Assembly: GCA_016779985.1 (NCBI GenBank)
Contig: JADHMP010000007.1
Location: 1-64,000 of the forward strand
DNA from: JADHMP01 sp016779985
GTDB taxonomy: Bacteria > Bacteroidota > Bacteroidia > Flavobacteriales > Flavobacteriaceae
DNA length: 64,000 nucleotides
Direction: 5' to 3'
A program made the position numbers and the translations under genes. Below, in pieces: positions 45,194 through 53,045 of the stretch. The first letter of the stretch is position 1. Every line of letters starts with the position of its first letter. Below the pieces are notes generated by a model. It had not been told where the DNA came from, searched no databases, and saw only the letters and a list, made by a program, of their open reading frames with translations.

Positions 45194-46015
45194 ATGGAAT
45201 TAAAACGAAAGCTTCAAGAAGCAATTGAATACGTGCAAAAGGAAGCAATTCCTGAGACCGCCTTAGGAATGATTTTAGGTACTGGTTTCGGTAAAATAGT
45301 GCAGGAGCTGAAAATTGAAAAAAAAATTGCCTATGACCAGATCCCACATTTTCCAAAGCCAACAGTAATGTCGCACGAGGGCTATTTGCTCTATGGAATG
45401 CTCTTTAATGTACCCATACTCGTTTTCCAAGGACGCTTGCATAGATATGAAGGCTATAGTTATTTTGAAATCACACTTTTAGTACGTCTTTTTAAGGCTT
45501 TAGGAGGCAGCACATTGCTTTTGAGTAATGCAGCTGGGGCCGTAAATTTAACCTTTAAAAAGGGAGATCTAATGGTCATTAAAGACCATATTAATTTACA
45601 GGGAGGCTCTCCTCTAGCCGAAAAGGGAATCGCTGAAATGGGAGCTCGTTTTGTAGATATGCGTTTGCCCTATGATACTGAAATATGCAAGTTGTTATTG
45701 GCTCAGGCTAAAAAGCAAAAAATTGTTATTAGGGAAGGTGTCTATGCAGCAGTTGTGGGGCCGCAACTTGAAACTGCAGCAGAATATCGATATTTAAAAA
45801 TTATAGGAGCGGATGCTGTGGGAATGTCCACTGTTCCAGAAGTAATTGTTGCTCGACAATTGCAGCTCCGAATTTTAGCAGTAGCCTTCATAACAGACAT
45901 ATGTGACCCCAACGATCTAGCACCAATTGATATTCCTGATATTCTAGCCAGTGTAGAAAAAGGAGAAAAACAATGGCTAAAACTTCTAAAAAGAATAGTA
46001 GCTCATCTTCAATAA
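45194..46015 (+). CDS. Purine nucleoside phosphorylase (PNP/MTAP family)
   Basis: This is a 273-residue trimeric-type nucleoside phosphorylase. Phosphate and ribose motifs are visible: GTGFGK near residue 29, QGRLHRYEGY near residue 79, SNAAGAVN near residue 111, DHINLQG near residue 131 and VGMSTVPEVIVA at residues 209-220. The purine-binding residues are Glu193 (GPQLET) and Asp235 (AFITD), the latter in place of the Asn243 of human PNP. In human PNP an Asn243Asp change lets the enzyme accept adenosine, so 6-aminopurine nucleosides are plausible substrates. Located 2 bp after TIGR04282, it may remove adenine from the ArsS product. Confidence 0.92.
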   Translation: MELKRKLQEAIEYVQKEAIPETALGMILGTGFGKIVQELKIEKKIAYDQIPHFPKPTVMSHEGYLLYGMLFNVPILVFQGRLHRYEGYSYFEITLLVRLFKALGGSTLLLSNAAGAVNLTFKKGDLMVIKDHINLQGGSPLAEKGIAEMGARFVDMRLPYDTEICKLLLAQAKKQKIVIREGVYAAVVGPQLETAAEYRYLKIIGADAVGMSTVPEVIVARQLQLRILAVAFITDICDPNDLAPIDIPDILASVEKGEKQWLKLLKRIVAHLQ

Positions 46016-46049
46016 GATGCTAATAAATCAATCACTGAGAAGATTTACT

Positions 46050-46057
46050 TATTTTTG
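46050..46057 (+). promoter_or_regulatory. -7 promoter element for the DUF547 gene
   Basis: TATTTTTG matches TAnnTTTG and is 17 bp ahead of the DUF547 ATG, suggesting a second promoter inside the arsenosugar cluster. Confidence 0.45.
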
Positions 46058-46074
46058 ATCATCGCCTTTAGCCC

Positions 46075-46782
46075 ATGAAAACTTTTCTTAGCTTTTTTAC
46101 TTTATATTTTTTCATTCTGTTTTGCTTATCAGGGTTTTCTCAAAAAAACATTCATATGCGGTGGGGTCAAATGCTTGGCAAATATGTCTCAGATTCTGGA
46201 AAAGTAAATTATTTGGCTTGGCAAAATGAATCGGCTGAACTTGATGCTTATCTTGAGGGACTAGCAAATATGCCTCCACGGGAAAACTGGCCTTTACCAC
46301 AAAAATTAGCCTATTGGATAAATGCATACAATGCCTTAACAATACAATTGATATTAAAAAACTATCCCATAGGAAGTATTCGAGATATAAAAAAACCATG
46401 GAGTCGGATTGTTTTTAAAACCAATGATAAGTCATATTCTTTACATTTTATAGAACATGAAATATTAAGGAAATTGGGTGAGCCCCGTATTCATTTTGCC
46501 ATCAATTGTGCTTCTATTTCTTGTCCTAAATTGCAAAACAAACCTTTTGTAGGCAACCAGCTCACCGATCAACTAGAGGCAGCCACTTCTTCCTTTATTT
46601 TAGACGAAACAAAGAATAATTTCAACTATGAAATCCCTAAGGTATCGCGAATATTTTTGTGGTTTGGAAAAGATTTTGGCACCAAACTAGAACGCAAAGC
46701 CTTTTTAGAAAAATACTCAGGGAAAAATCTCCACTCTGAAAAGCTAGACTATTTGGACTATGAATGGGGGCTCAACGAATAG
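46075..46782 (+). CDS. Exported DUF547 protein in the arsenosugar cluster
   Basis: This 235-residue protein has a signal peptide (residues 1-22, ending SGFSQ) and a DUF547 domain with KLAYWINAYNALTIQ near residue 77 and IHFAINCASISCPKL near residue 140. The domain is related to cysteine-protease or transglutaminase-like folds, and the conserved Cys and His residues are present, but no activity is established. Its end overlaps the TIGR04283 gene by 23 bp, so it is co-translated with an arsenosugar enzyme. Its product is predicted to leave the cytoplasm, which is odd for that pathway. Confidence 0.85.
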   Translation: MKTFLSFFTLYFFILFCLSGFSQKNIHMRWGQMLGKYVSDSGKVNYLAWQNESAELDAYLEGLANMPPRENWPLPQKLAYWINAYNALTIQLILKNYPIGSIRDIKKPWSRIVFKTNDKSYSLHFIEHEILRKLGEPRIHFAINCASISCPKLQNKPFVGNQLTDQLEAATSSFILDETKNNFNYEIPKVSRIFLWFGKDFGTKLERKAFLEKYSGKNLHSEKLDYLDYEWGLNE

Positions 46783-47464
46783 TGTTTCTTTAATTGCTGC
46801 TGTTTGGAATGAAAGACCAATATTACCTCATTGGATCAATATGTTATTTGATAAAAAAGAGGGAGACATTGAAATAATTGTGGTGGATGGAGGAAGTACC
46901 GATGGAAGTTGGGAATGGCTTCAAGATCAAAAACAGATCAAAATTTTTCGATCTGACAAAGGGAGAACTACTCAATTTCATTACGGTGCTCAAAAAGCTA
47001 TTGGTTCAATTTTATATTTTGTTCATGTGGATACAGTACTTCCACAAGGGTTTGATCTTTTATTGAAGAAAGCAAGAACTCAAAACTACATGGCGGGTTG
47101 TTTCAGATTGCACTTTGCTCCTTCAAATCCACTAGGTTTACGCATTGCCAGCTGGGGCACTAGGTTGAATCACTTGCTCTTTAGAGGGGGAGACCAAACT
47201 CTTTTTATCGACAAAAAACTCTACCAATCTATTGGAGGTTTCGATCCCGCTTATCAAGTTTGTGAGGACATCAATCTCATCAAGAAGATCTACAAGCAAA
47301 CAGTCTTTAAAATTTTACCACAATATGTGACTACAGACTCAAGAAAATTCACTCAAAAGGGAACCGCTTATTTACTCTTCCACTTTAGGATATTGCATTT
47401 TTTACATTGGCTTGGTGTTAGCCCTAAGAGTCTTTTAAACTATTATAAAACATTTATAAATTAA
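46760..47464 (+). CDS. TIGR04283 arsenosugar biosynthesis glycosyltransferase
   Basis: This is a 234-residue GT2-family glycosyltransferase. The nucleotide-sugar site is VVDGGSTDGS near residue 40, the metal motif HVDT lies near residue 93, and RGGDQTLFIDKKL near residue 154 contains the acceptor-side residues. The TIGR04283 type occurs in arsenosugar clusters together with TIGR04282. It has no signal or strong membrane segment, so it probably acts at the cytoplasmic side. It is the last rightward gene before a small oppositely oriented membrane protein. Confidence 0.88.
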   Translation: MNGGSTNSVSLIAAVWNERPILPHWINMLFDKKEGDIEIIVVDGGSTDGSWEWLQDQKQIKIFRSDKGRTTQFHYGAQKAIGSILYFVHVDTVLPQGFDLLLKKARTQNYMAGCFRLHFAPSNPLGLRIASWGTRLNHLLFRGGDQTLFIDKKLYQSIGGFDPAYQVCEDINLIKKIYKQTVFKILPQYVTTDSRKFTQKGTAYLLFHFRILHFLHWLGVSPKSLLNYYKTFIN

Positions 47465-47467
47465 AAT

Positions 47468-47656
47468 TTAAATACCTTCTACAACGAGATAGTAGGCTCC
47501 AAATAACATGACGTAAAGCAAGCCACATGAGGTTAAAAAGATGACTGCATAAAGTGCAGCTGAAAACCAATCGAAGCCTTCTTTGAAAACTTCTAATATT
47601 TTAAATAAAATAATAAATGCACCTGTGAGAAAAAGTATCCAGATTAAATAATACAT
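47468..47656 (-). CDS. Small two-helix membrane protein
   Basis: This is a 62-residue hydrophobic protein with two predicted membrane helices (about residues 2-22 and 34-58) separated by an acidic turn (FKEGFDWFS). I do not recognise it. It is on the minus strand, 3 bp past the stop of the TIGR04283 gene, in the middle of a rightward gene run, and it has no obvious promoter. Its codon pattern and clean start make it a plausible small gene, but conservation would be needed to confirm it. Confidence 0.5.
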   Translation of the reverse strand: MYYLIWILFLTGAFIILFKILEVFKEGFDWFSAALYAVIFLTSCGLLYVMLFGAYYLVVEGI

Positions 47657-48003
47657 AAGATTTGGGGGGGTTAGTTAGTGAAAATATTGTTTGAAATAAT
47701 TCCCTTTGAGGTAGAAAAGGGTGTTGATTTGACTACCGCTCGTAATGATTTTCTTTGGGAGATTTAAAAAGAAACGTGTCAAACTTTCAAGTTGTTGTTT
47801 AATAAATAGTGTCATTTGTCCAGAGTAGATTGTTAATTTGGGATATAGAAAATCATTTTACGGTAAAGAAAAATTTTTTAAGTGGAGTTGATTTGAATAT
47901 TTTTTTTACTTTGTATTTGGGGCATTAAGAGATAGATTTTTATTGATTTGTTTATAGGCCTACTCAAATATAAAGAATAAATTCTAAACTGATAATATTC
48001 GAT
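47657..48003. other. 347-bp intergenic region ahead of the redox-glycosyltransferase operon
   Basis: I find no gene here. It should carry the promoter of the five-gene operon that starts at 48004. No exact TAnnTTTG element is present; the closest is TACTTTG near 47908, which is one base short. A hairpin lies at 47702-47721. Confidence 0.6.
47702..47721. other. Short perfect hairpin
   Basis: CCCTTT and AAAGGG form a 6-bp stem with an 8-base loop, 46 bp upstream of the small membrane protein gene on the minus strand and about 280 bp ahead of the flavoprotein gene. It may be a regulatory or transcript-end structure. Confidence 0.35.
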
Positions 48004-49314
48004 TTGCAAGTTTTAAAAACTGACTATACCTTCATCATTATTGGCAATGGAATAGCTGGCACTACTGCAGCCAGAAACCTGCGAAAGCATTCTGACGAGA
48101 GTATTCTAATTATATCAGATGAAACTCCTTATTTTTTTTCTCGTACAGCTTTAATGTATGTCTTTATGGGGCACATGCGTTTTGAAGATATACAGCCTTA
48201 TGAAAAAGAGTTTTGGACACAGAATAAGATTGATCTTCTTCAACAGACTGTCACTCGTATTTCATCTAAAGAAAACACAATAATGTTAGCTTCGGGACAA
48301 ACAATTGGCTATGCTACATTGATTCTTGCTACTGGTTCTAAACCAAAACATATTTCCCCTCTAGATCCAGAAATTAAAGGGGTACAAAGTTTTTATCACA
48401 AGCTGGATTTAGAAAATTTAGAGCATTGGGTTCAAGACACTCAAAATGCTTTGGTTGTTGGTGGGGGACTAATAGGAATTGAATTAGCAGAGATGCTTCA
48501 TAGTAGAAAAAAGAATGTTCATTTTTTGATTCGTGAAGACTATTTCGGAGGAATGATACTCCCTGTAGAGGAGAGAAAAATGGTTACTGAACATTTACAA
48601 AAACATGGAATTAATCTATACTTAGAAGATACTGTTGACAAATTATTAACAGATGAAAATGGAAGAATTAAGTACGTACAAACAACGCAAGGAAAAAAAA
48701 TAACCTGCGAATGGCTAGGATTAGCGGTTGGTGTAGATCCAAATATCGGTTGGCTCCGAAACAATTCAATCGACACTCAAAAGGGCATTCTAGTCAATGA
48801 ATATTTACAGACCAATGTAGACAATATTTATGCTATTGGTGATTGTGCTCAGCTTATTCATCCTCCTAAAGACCGAAAAGCTATTGAGGCAGTATGGTAC
48901 AGTGGAAGAGCAATGGGTGAAACTGTAGCCAAAACACTTTGCGGAAAGCCTACAGTCTATAATCCAGGACCATGGTTTAATTCTGCTAAATTTTTTGATA
49001 TAGAATACCAAACTTATGGTCAAGTGCAATTGAAACCCAAAAAAAACGAAGAACAACATTTATTTTGGAAACATCCGAAAAAAAATCGTTCATTACGGCT
49101 AGCCTTCGAGCCTTCTTCTGAACGGTTTTTGGGAATTATTGCTCTCGGTCATAGGTTAAGACATCATCTCTTTGATAAATGGATTAGAGAAAAAAGAAAT
49201 CTTTCCTACGTAATTGATCATTTACCAAAGGCAGACTTCAATCCAGAATTGACAAGAACGGCTTATGACAAAATGAATTTTAAATCGCAATGGCACAAAC
49301 TTCAAAAAGCATAA
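48004..49314 (+). CDS. FAD/NAD(P)-dependent oxidoreductase
   Basis: This is a 436-residue flavoprotein of the pyridine-nucleotide disulphide oxidoreductase fold. The FAD loop IGNGIAGTTAARN lies near residue 14, a second nucleotide loop VVGGGLIGIELAE near residue 152, and the FAD-binding IYAIGDCAQL near residue 278. There is no redox Cys pair, so it resembles ferredoxin/rubredoxin or nitrite-reductase type reductases rather than thioredoxin reductase. It starts at TTG and is 1 bp from a membrane polyferredoxin gene, suggesting an electron path from NAD(P)H through FAD to Fe-S centres. Confidence 0.87.
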   Translation: MQVLKTDYTFIIIGNGIAGTTAARNLRKHSDESILIISDETPYFFSRTALMYVFMGHMRFEDIQPYEKEFWTQNKIDLLQQTVTRISSKENTIMLASGQTIGYATLILATGSKPKHISPLDPEIKGVQSFYHKLDLENLEHWVQDTQNALVVGGGLIGIELAEMLHSRKKNVHFLIREDYFGGMILPVEERKMVTEHLQKHGINLYLEDTVDKLLTDENGRIKYVQTTQGKKITCEWLGLAVGVDPNIGWLRNNSIDTQKGILVNEYLQTNVDNIYAIGDCAQLIHPPKDRKAIEAVWYSGRAMGETVAKTLCGKPTVYNPGPWFNSAKFFDIEYQTYGQVQLKPKKNEEQHLFWKHPKKNRSLRLAFEPSSERFLGIIALGHRLRHHLFDKWIREKRNLSYVIDHLPKADFNPELTRTAYDKMNFKSQWHKLQKA

Positions 49315-49315
49315 T

Positions 49316-50830
49316 TTGATGAATACTTATTCTTTTAAAAACATTTCATTAGCATTTGTTTTATCTGGCTTGCTTCTTATGGTCCTCTCCATATTCGAAA
49401 TATTGATCGGGTCAGCACAAATTTATTTCTATGCTAGTTTCGGATTGATGACGTTTGGAAGCTTACTCTATTTTTGGGCACAATATGCAAATTCTCTCCC
49501 CGGAATAAAAAACAATGGAATTTGGTTCCATCCTCTCACAGCAAGAGGTTTGTGGGGGTGGCTTTTGGGCATTAGCTTAACGCTATTTTATATCTTTCTC
49601 TATTGGTTTCCTGAGATTTTAGGATATAATCCATCTGGAAGCTCAGGTATAGTTGCTTTTTTTGATCCGTTGAGTATAGCCCTAAATGGAAAACCCGCCA
49701 CACAATGGTTTTTATACGGCTCACTCTATACCTTCGCTATTGTTTTGTTTGGCATCAAATTTATTTGGAAATACAGACACAGTAACTATCATATTTTGAG
49801 AACACTATCTGCCATTTTCTTTCAGTTATTTTTTGCTTATTTAATCCCTGAAATTTTAAGTGCTTTGCATCCTGAGATGCCCAATTTTTCAAAAGATTTA
49901 AAAAATATGTGGCCTCTTCAATATTATTTTTTTGAAGAATGGCATTTAAGCAATATGTTGCAAGGAGGATTTATTGGTACCTTTTTCTTGTGCTTTGGTT
50001 TACTATTGATTTTTGTTATCTCACCCCTTCTTACTTATTTTTATGGCAAGCGCTGGTATTGCTCATGGGTCTGCGGTTGCGGCGCATTAGCAGAAACAGC
50101 AGGAGATCCTTTTCGTCAACTTTCTAGCAAAAAAATTAGTGTTTGGAAATTGGAACGATGGATGATTCATGTCGTTTTAGTTTTTGCTATTATCACCACT
50201 ATTGCTGCTTTATGGTCTTTTATGACACAACATCCTGAAGCTTTTTTATTCAGTCGCCATCAGTTTCTTATTGGCGTCATTTTGCTGGGGTTAATACTTC
50301 TCACTATTCTTGGGATCTCCTTTCGAAAGGAATTTGATAAGAATACTCAATATGCCCTTTTGAGTGTGGGAATTATTTTAATTGTCGCTCTCACCATACC
50401 CTTGCTTTCCACTCCTGAGGAACTTTTTTTCGTTTCGCATGATATCTTACAACAATGGTACGGCTTTAGCATAGGAGCAACCTTTTCTGGTGTATTAGGC
50501 GTTGGTTTTTATCCCATTTTTGGTAGTCGTGTATGGTGCCGATTTGGTTGTCCAATGGCTGCCATTTTAGGACTTCAACAAAGATTATTTTCTCGTTTTA
50601 GAATCACTACCAATGGAGGACAATGCATTTCATGTGGGAATTGCTCTTCCTATTGTGAAATGGGAATTGATGTGAGAGCATATGCACAAAAATCTCAAAA
50701 CATCATACGATCTTCCTGCGTGGGGTGTGGCATTTGTGCTACAGTATGTCCTAGAGGAGTCTTAAAACTCGAAAATGGCCCCTTACACAATAGAATGCCA
50801 TTAGAAAGTGATGACTTGATCAGAGGATGA
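49316..50830 (+). CDS. Membrane 4Fe-4S polyferredoxin (NosR/NapH-like)
   Basis: This is a 504-residue polytopic protein with several membrane helices and Cys motifs. The membrane-proximal motifs are CSWVCGCGALAE near residue 249 and CRFGCPMAAI near residue 408. At the C-terminus are two ferredoxin-type clusters, CISCGNCSSYCEM near residue 440 and CVGCGICATVCPRG near residue 466. The layout matches the NapH/NosR/CcoG type of membrane electron carriers. It lies between a flavoprotein and three glycosyltransferases, and it overlaps the first of those by 4 bp, so it is likely part of one functional unit. The electron acceptor is unknown. Confidence 0.86.
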   Translation: MMNTYSFKNISLAFVLSGLLLMVLSIFEILIGSAQIYFYASFGLMTFGSLLYFWAQYANSLPGIKNNGIWFHPLTARGLWGWLLGISLTLFYIFLYWFPEILGYNPSGSSGIVAFFDPLSIALNGKPATQWFLYGSLYTFAIVLFGIKFIWKYRHSNYHILRTLSAIFFQLFFAYLIPEILSALHPEMPNFSKDLKNMWPLQYYFFEEWHLSNMLQGGFIGTFFLCFGLLLIFVISPLLTYFYGKRWYCSWVCGCGALAETAGDPFRQLSSKKISVWKLERWMIHVVLVFAIITTIAALWSFMTQHPEAFLFSRHQFLIGVILLGLILLTILGISFRKEFDKNTQYALLSVGIILIVALTIPLLSTPEELFFVSHDILQQWYGFSIGATFSGVLGVGFYPIFGSRVWCRFGCPMAAILGLQQRLFSRFRITTNGGQCISCGNCSSYCEMGIDVRAYAQKSQNIIRSSCVGCGICATVCPRGVLKLENGPLHNRMPLESDDLIRG

Positions 50831-51534
50831 AGAAAAAGAAGAATAAAAATGATACTATTAAGGTCATCATCCCCGCCCTCAACGAAGCCGCTTCTATTGG
50901 AAAAATAATTCAGGAAATACCTTCATTTGTAGAAGAAATAATTGTCGTAGATAACAATTCAACAGACACCACTGCAAAGGAAGCTGGTCAAAGCGGAGCA
51001 ACAGTTTTAGAAGAAAAACAAATTGGCTACGGATATGCCTGTCTGCGAGGACTAACTTATCTAGAAAAAGACCCTCCAAACATTGTAGTTTTTCTAGATG
51101 GTGATTATTCTGACTATCCAGAAGATATGGAATCAATAGTTTTGCCTATCATCAATAAAAAAGTTGATTTTGTTTTGGGAGCACGAGTAGCACAACTACG
51201 AGAACCCTATGCCCTGTCACCACAACAACGCTATGGAAATGCATTGGCTTGTTGGCTTTTAAAAAAGCTCTATGGTGGAAAATTCAGTGATCTAGGTCCC
51301 TTCAGAGCCATTCGATGGAACCGATTGAAAGAATTGAAGATGAAAGACAAAACCTATGGGTGGACTATTGAAATGCAATTGAAAGTTCTACGACACCACA
51401 TACCTTATCTTGAAGTGCCTGTGAGGTATAGAAACAGAATAGGACATTCTAAGGTATCTGGAACCGTAAAAGGAACTCTTTCTGCTGGTGTTAAGATTTT
51501 GGGATGGATTGCTAAATTTTATTTTTCAAAATAG
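50827..51534 (+). CDS. GT2 glycosyltransferase, polyprenyl-phosphate type
   Basis: This is a 235-residue GT2 enzyme of the dolichol-phosphate mannosyl/glucosyltransferase type. Motifs include VIIPALNEAASIG near residue 14, VVDNNSTDTT near residue 38, the metal-binding FLDGDYSDYPED near residue 80 and the acceptor-side WTIEMQLK near residue 178. It has no extra membrane domain. Such enzymes load a sugar onto a lipid phosphate carrier for use by GT-C transferases, and a GT-C-like gene lies two positions downstream. Confidence 0.87.
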   Translation: MKKKKNKNDTIKVIIPALNEAASIGKIIQEIPSFVEEIIVVDNNSTDTTAKEAGQSGATVLEEKQIGYGYACLRGLTYLEKDPPNIVVFLDGDYSDYPEDMESIVLPIINKKVDFVLGARVAQLREPYALSPQQRYGNALACWLLKKLYGGKFSDLGPFRAIRWNRLKELKMKDKTYGWTIEMQLKVLRHHIPYLEVPVRYRNRIGHSKVSGTVKGTLSAGVKILGWIAKFYFSK

Positions 51535-51539
51535 TCTCA

Positions 51540-53045
51540 ATGATCAAACTCAATATGTTGTTTGTCTTTAGTTATCTTATAATTGGGATATATATATTTT
51601 CATTGATAACAGTATTTCTCTACAGTTTATATCAATTAAAAATGCTTTTCTTTTATAAAAGAAATAAGAAAGAAATAAAACAAAAGACAAGGTTTCTTAA
51701 AGAGGAAGATCTACCAAAAGTGACAATTCAGCTACCTCTCTACAATGAGAGATATGTTCTTAAACGTTTATTGGAATCTGTCACCACATTAGATTATCCT
51801 AGCAATAAACTTCAGATTCAAATATTAGATGATTCGAGTGAAAGCGATCATCAATTCACAAAAGCAATAGTGAATGAATTCCAAAAGCAAGGTCATTCCT
51901 TAGATTATCTCCATAGAAAAAATCGAAAAGGTTTTAAAGCGGGAGCGCTTAAAGAAGGTTTTAAAAAAGCAAAAGGAGACTTTATTGCTATTTTTGATGC
52001 TGATTTCCTACCCTCCAAAAATTGGTTGCTTGAGGTGATACCCCATTTCAATACTCCACAAGTTGGAGTTATTCAAACCAGGTGGGGTCACATTAACAGA
52101 AATTATTCTGTGTTCACTTGGGCACAATCTTTGGCTTTAGATATCCATTTTAGATTGGAACAAATGGGTAGGAGTTTACAAAATCAGTTCATAAACTTTA
52201 ATGGCACAGCAGGCATCTGGAGAAAAAGCTGCATTGAAGATGCTGGAAATTGGGATGGTGAGACTCTCACAGAAGATTTGGATCTGAGTTACAGAGCCCA
52301 ACTAAAGAATTGGAAAATTCTTTATTTAGAAGATATAAAATGCCCTGCAGAGCTTCCAGTAATGTTAAGCGGTATCCGTTCCCAACAATTCAGATGGAAC
52401 AAGGGGGGTGCTGAAAATTTTAAAAAACATATCAAAAATATATGGAGCGCTGAAAACTTCTCTTTTTCAACAAAATTTTTTGCAAGCCTCCATTTACTCA
52501 ATAGTAGTATTTTTCTATTTGCTTTTTTGATTTTATTTCTCAGTTTACCCACTTTTATCATTCAAAAAAAGATTCCCTCCCTGCAAAGCAACTGGATAAT
52601 TATTACTTTTTTTAGCTCAAGTACGTTGATATTTGTGAGGTGTTATTGGGAGGTTCACATTCAAGACTTTGGTAAAAATTGGAATTCATTCTTGATTTTT
52701 CTCAAACGGTTTTTCTTTTTTTATGTCTTTGCAATGGGGTTTTCATTTCACAATTCTTGGGCTGTATTGGAAGGACATTTGGGTAAGAAAAGTCCTTTCT
52801 TGAGAACTCCAAAGTTTGATATTCGATCGTCAAAAGATCACTGGAGGGGAAAACAATATAGCCAACCTACCAATCTGTTATTCGCTTTTTTTGAAATGTG
52901 TTTTTCATTCTATTTTATGTTTGGATGCTATCTGTTTTTTAGATGGGGAGAATGGCAAGAGATTGGTTTTTTTCTTCTCTTTATTGTTGCATTCTTTGGG
53001 TTTGGGGGGCTGGCAATGAAAAGCTTTAAAGAAAAATACCTTTGA
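51540..53045 (+). CDS. Cellulose-synthase-like GT2 glycosyltransferase
   Basis: This is a 501-residue processive-type GT2 enzyme with membrane segments at both ends. Catalytic markers are ILDDSSESD near residue 99, AIFDADFLPS near residue 149, TLTEDLDLSYRAQ near residue 242 and the product-binding QQFRWNKGG near residue 280. This D,D,D,QxxRW pattern is shared by cellulose, mannan and related beta-glycan synthases; the product cannot be predicted. Its TGA stop overlaps the TTG start of the next gene. Confidence 0.88.
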   Translation: MIKLNMLFVFSYLIIGIYIFSLITVFLYSLYQLKMLFFYKRNKKEIKQKTRFLKEEDLPKVTIQLPLYNERYVLKRLLESVTTLDYPSNKLQIQILDDSSESDHQFTKAIVNEFQKQGHSLDYLHRKNRKGFKAGALKEGFKKAKGDFIAIFDADFLPSKNWLLEVIPHFNTPQVGVIQTRWGHINRNYSVFTWAQSLALDIHFRLEQMGRSLQNQFINFNGTAGIWRKSCIEDAGNWDGETLTEDLDLSYRAQLKNWKILYLEDIKCPAELPVMLSGIRSQQFRWNKGGAENFKKHIKNIWSAENFSFSTKFFASLHLLNSSIFLFAFLILFLSLPTFIIQKKIPSLQSNWIIITFFSSSTLIFVRCYWEVHIQDFGKNWNSFLIFLKRFFFFYVFAMGFSFHNSWAVLEGHLGKKSPFLRTPKFDIRSSKDHWRGKQYSQPTNLLFAFFEMCFSFYFMFGCYLFFRWGEWQEIGFFLLFIVAFFGFGGLAMKSFKEKYL

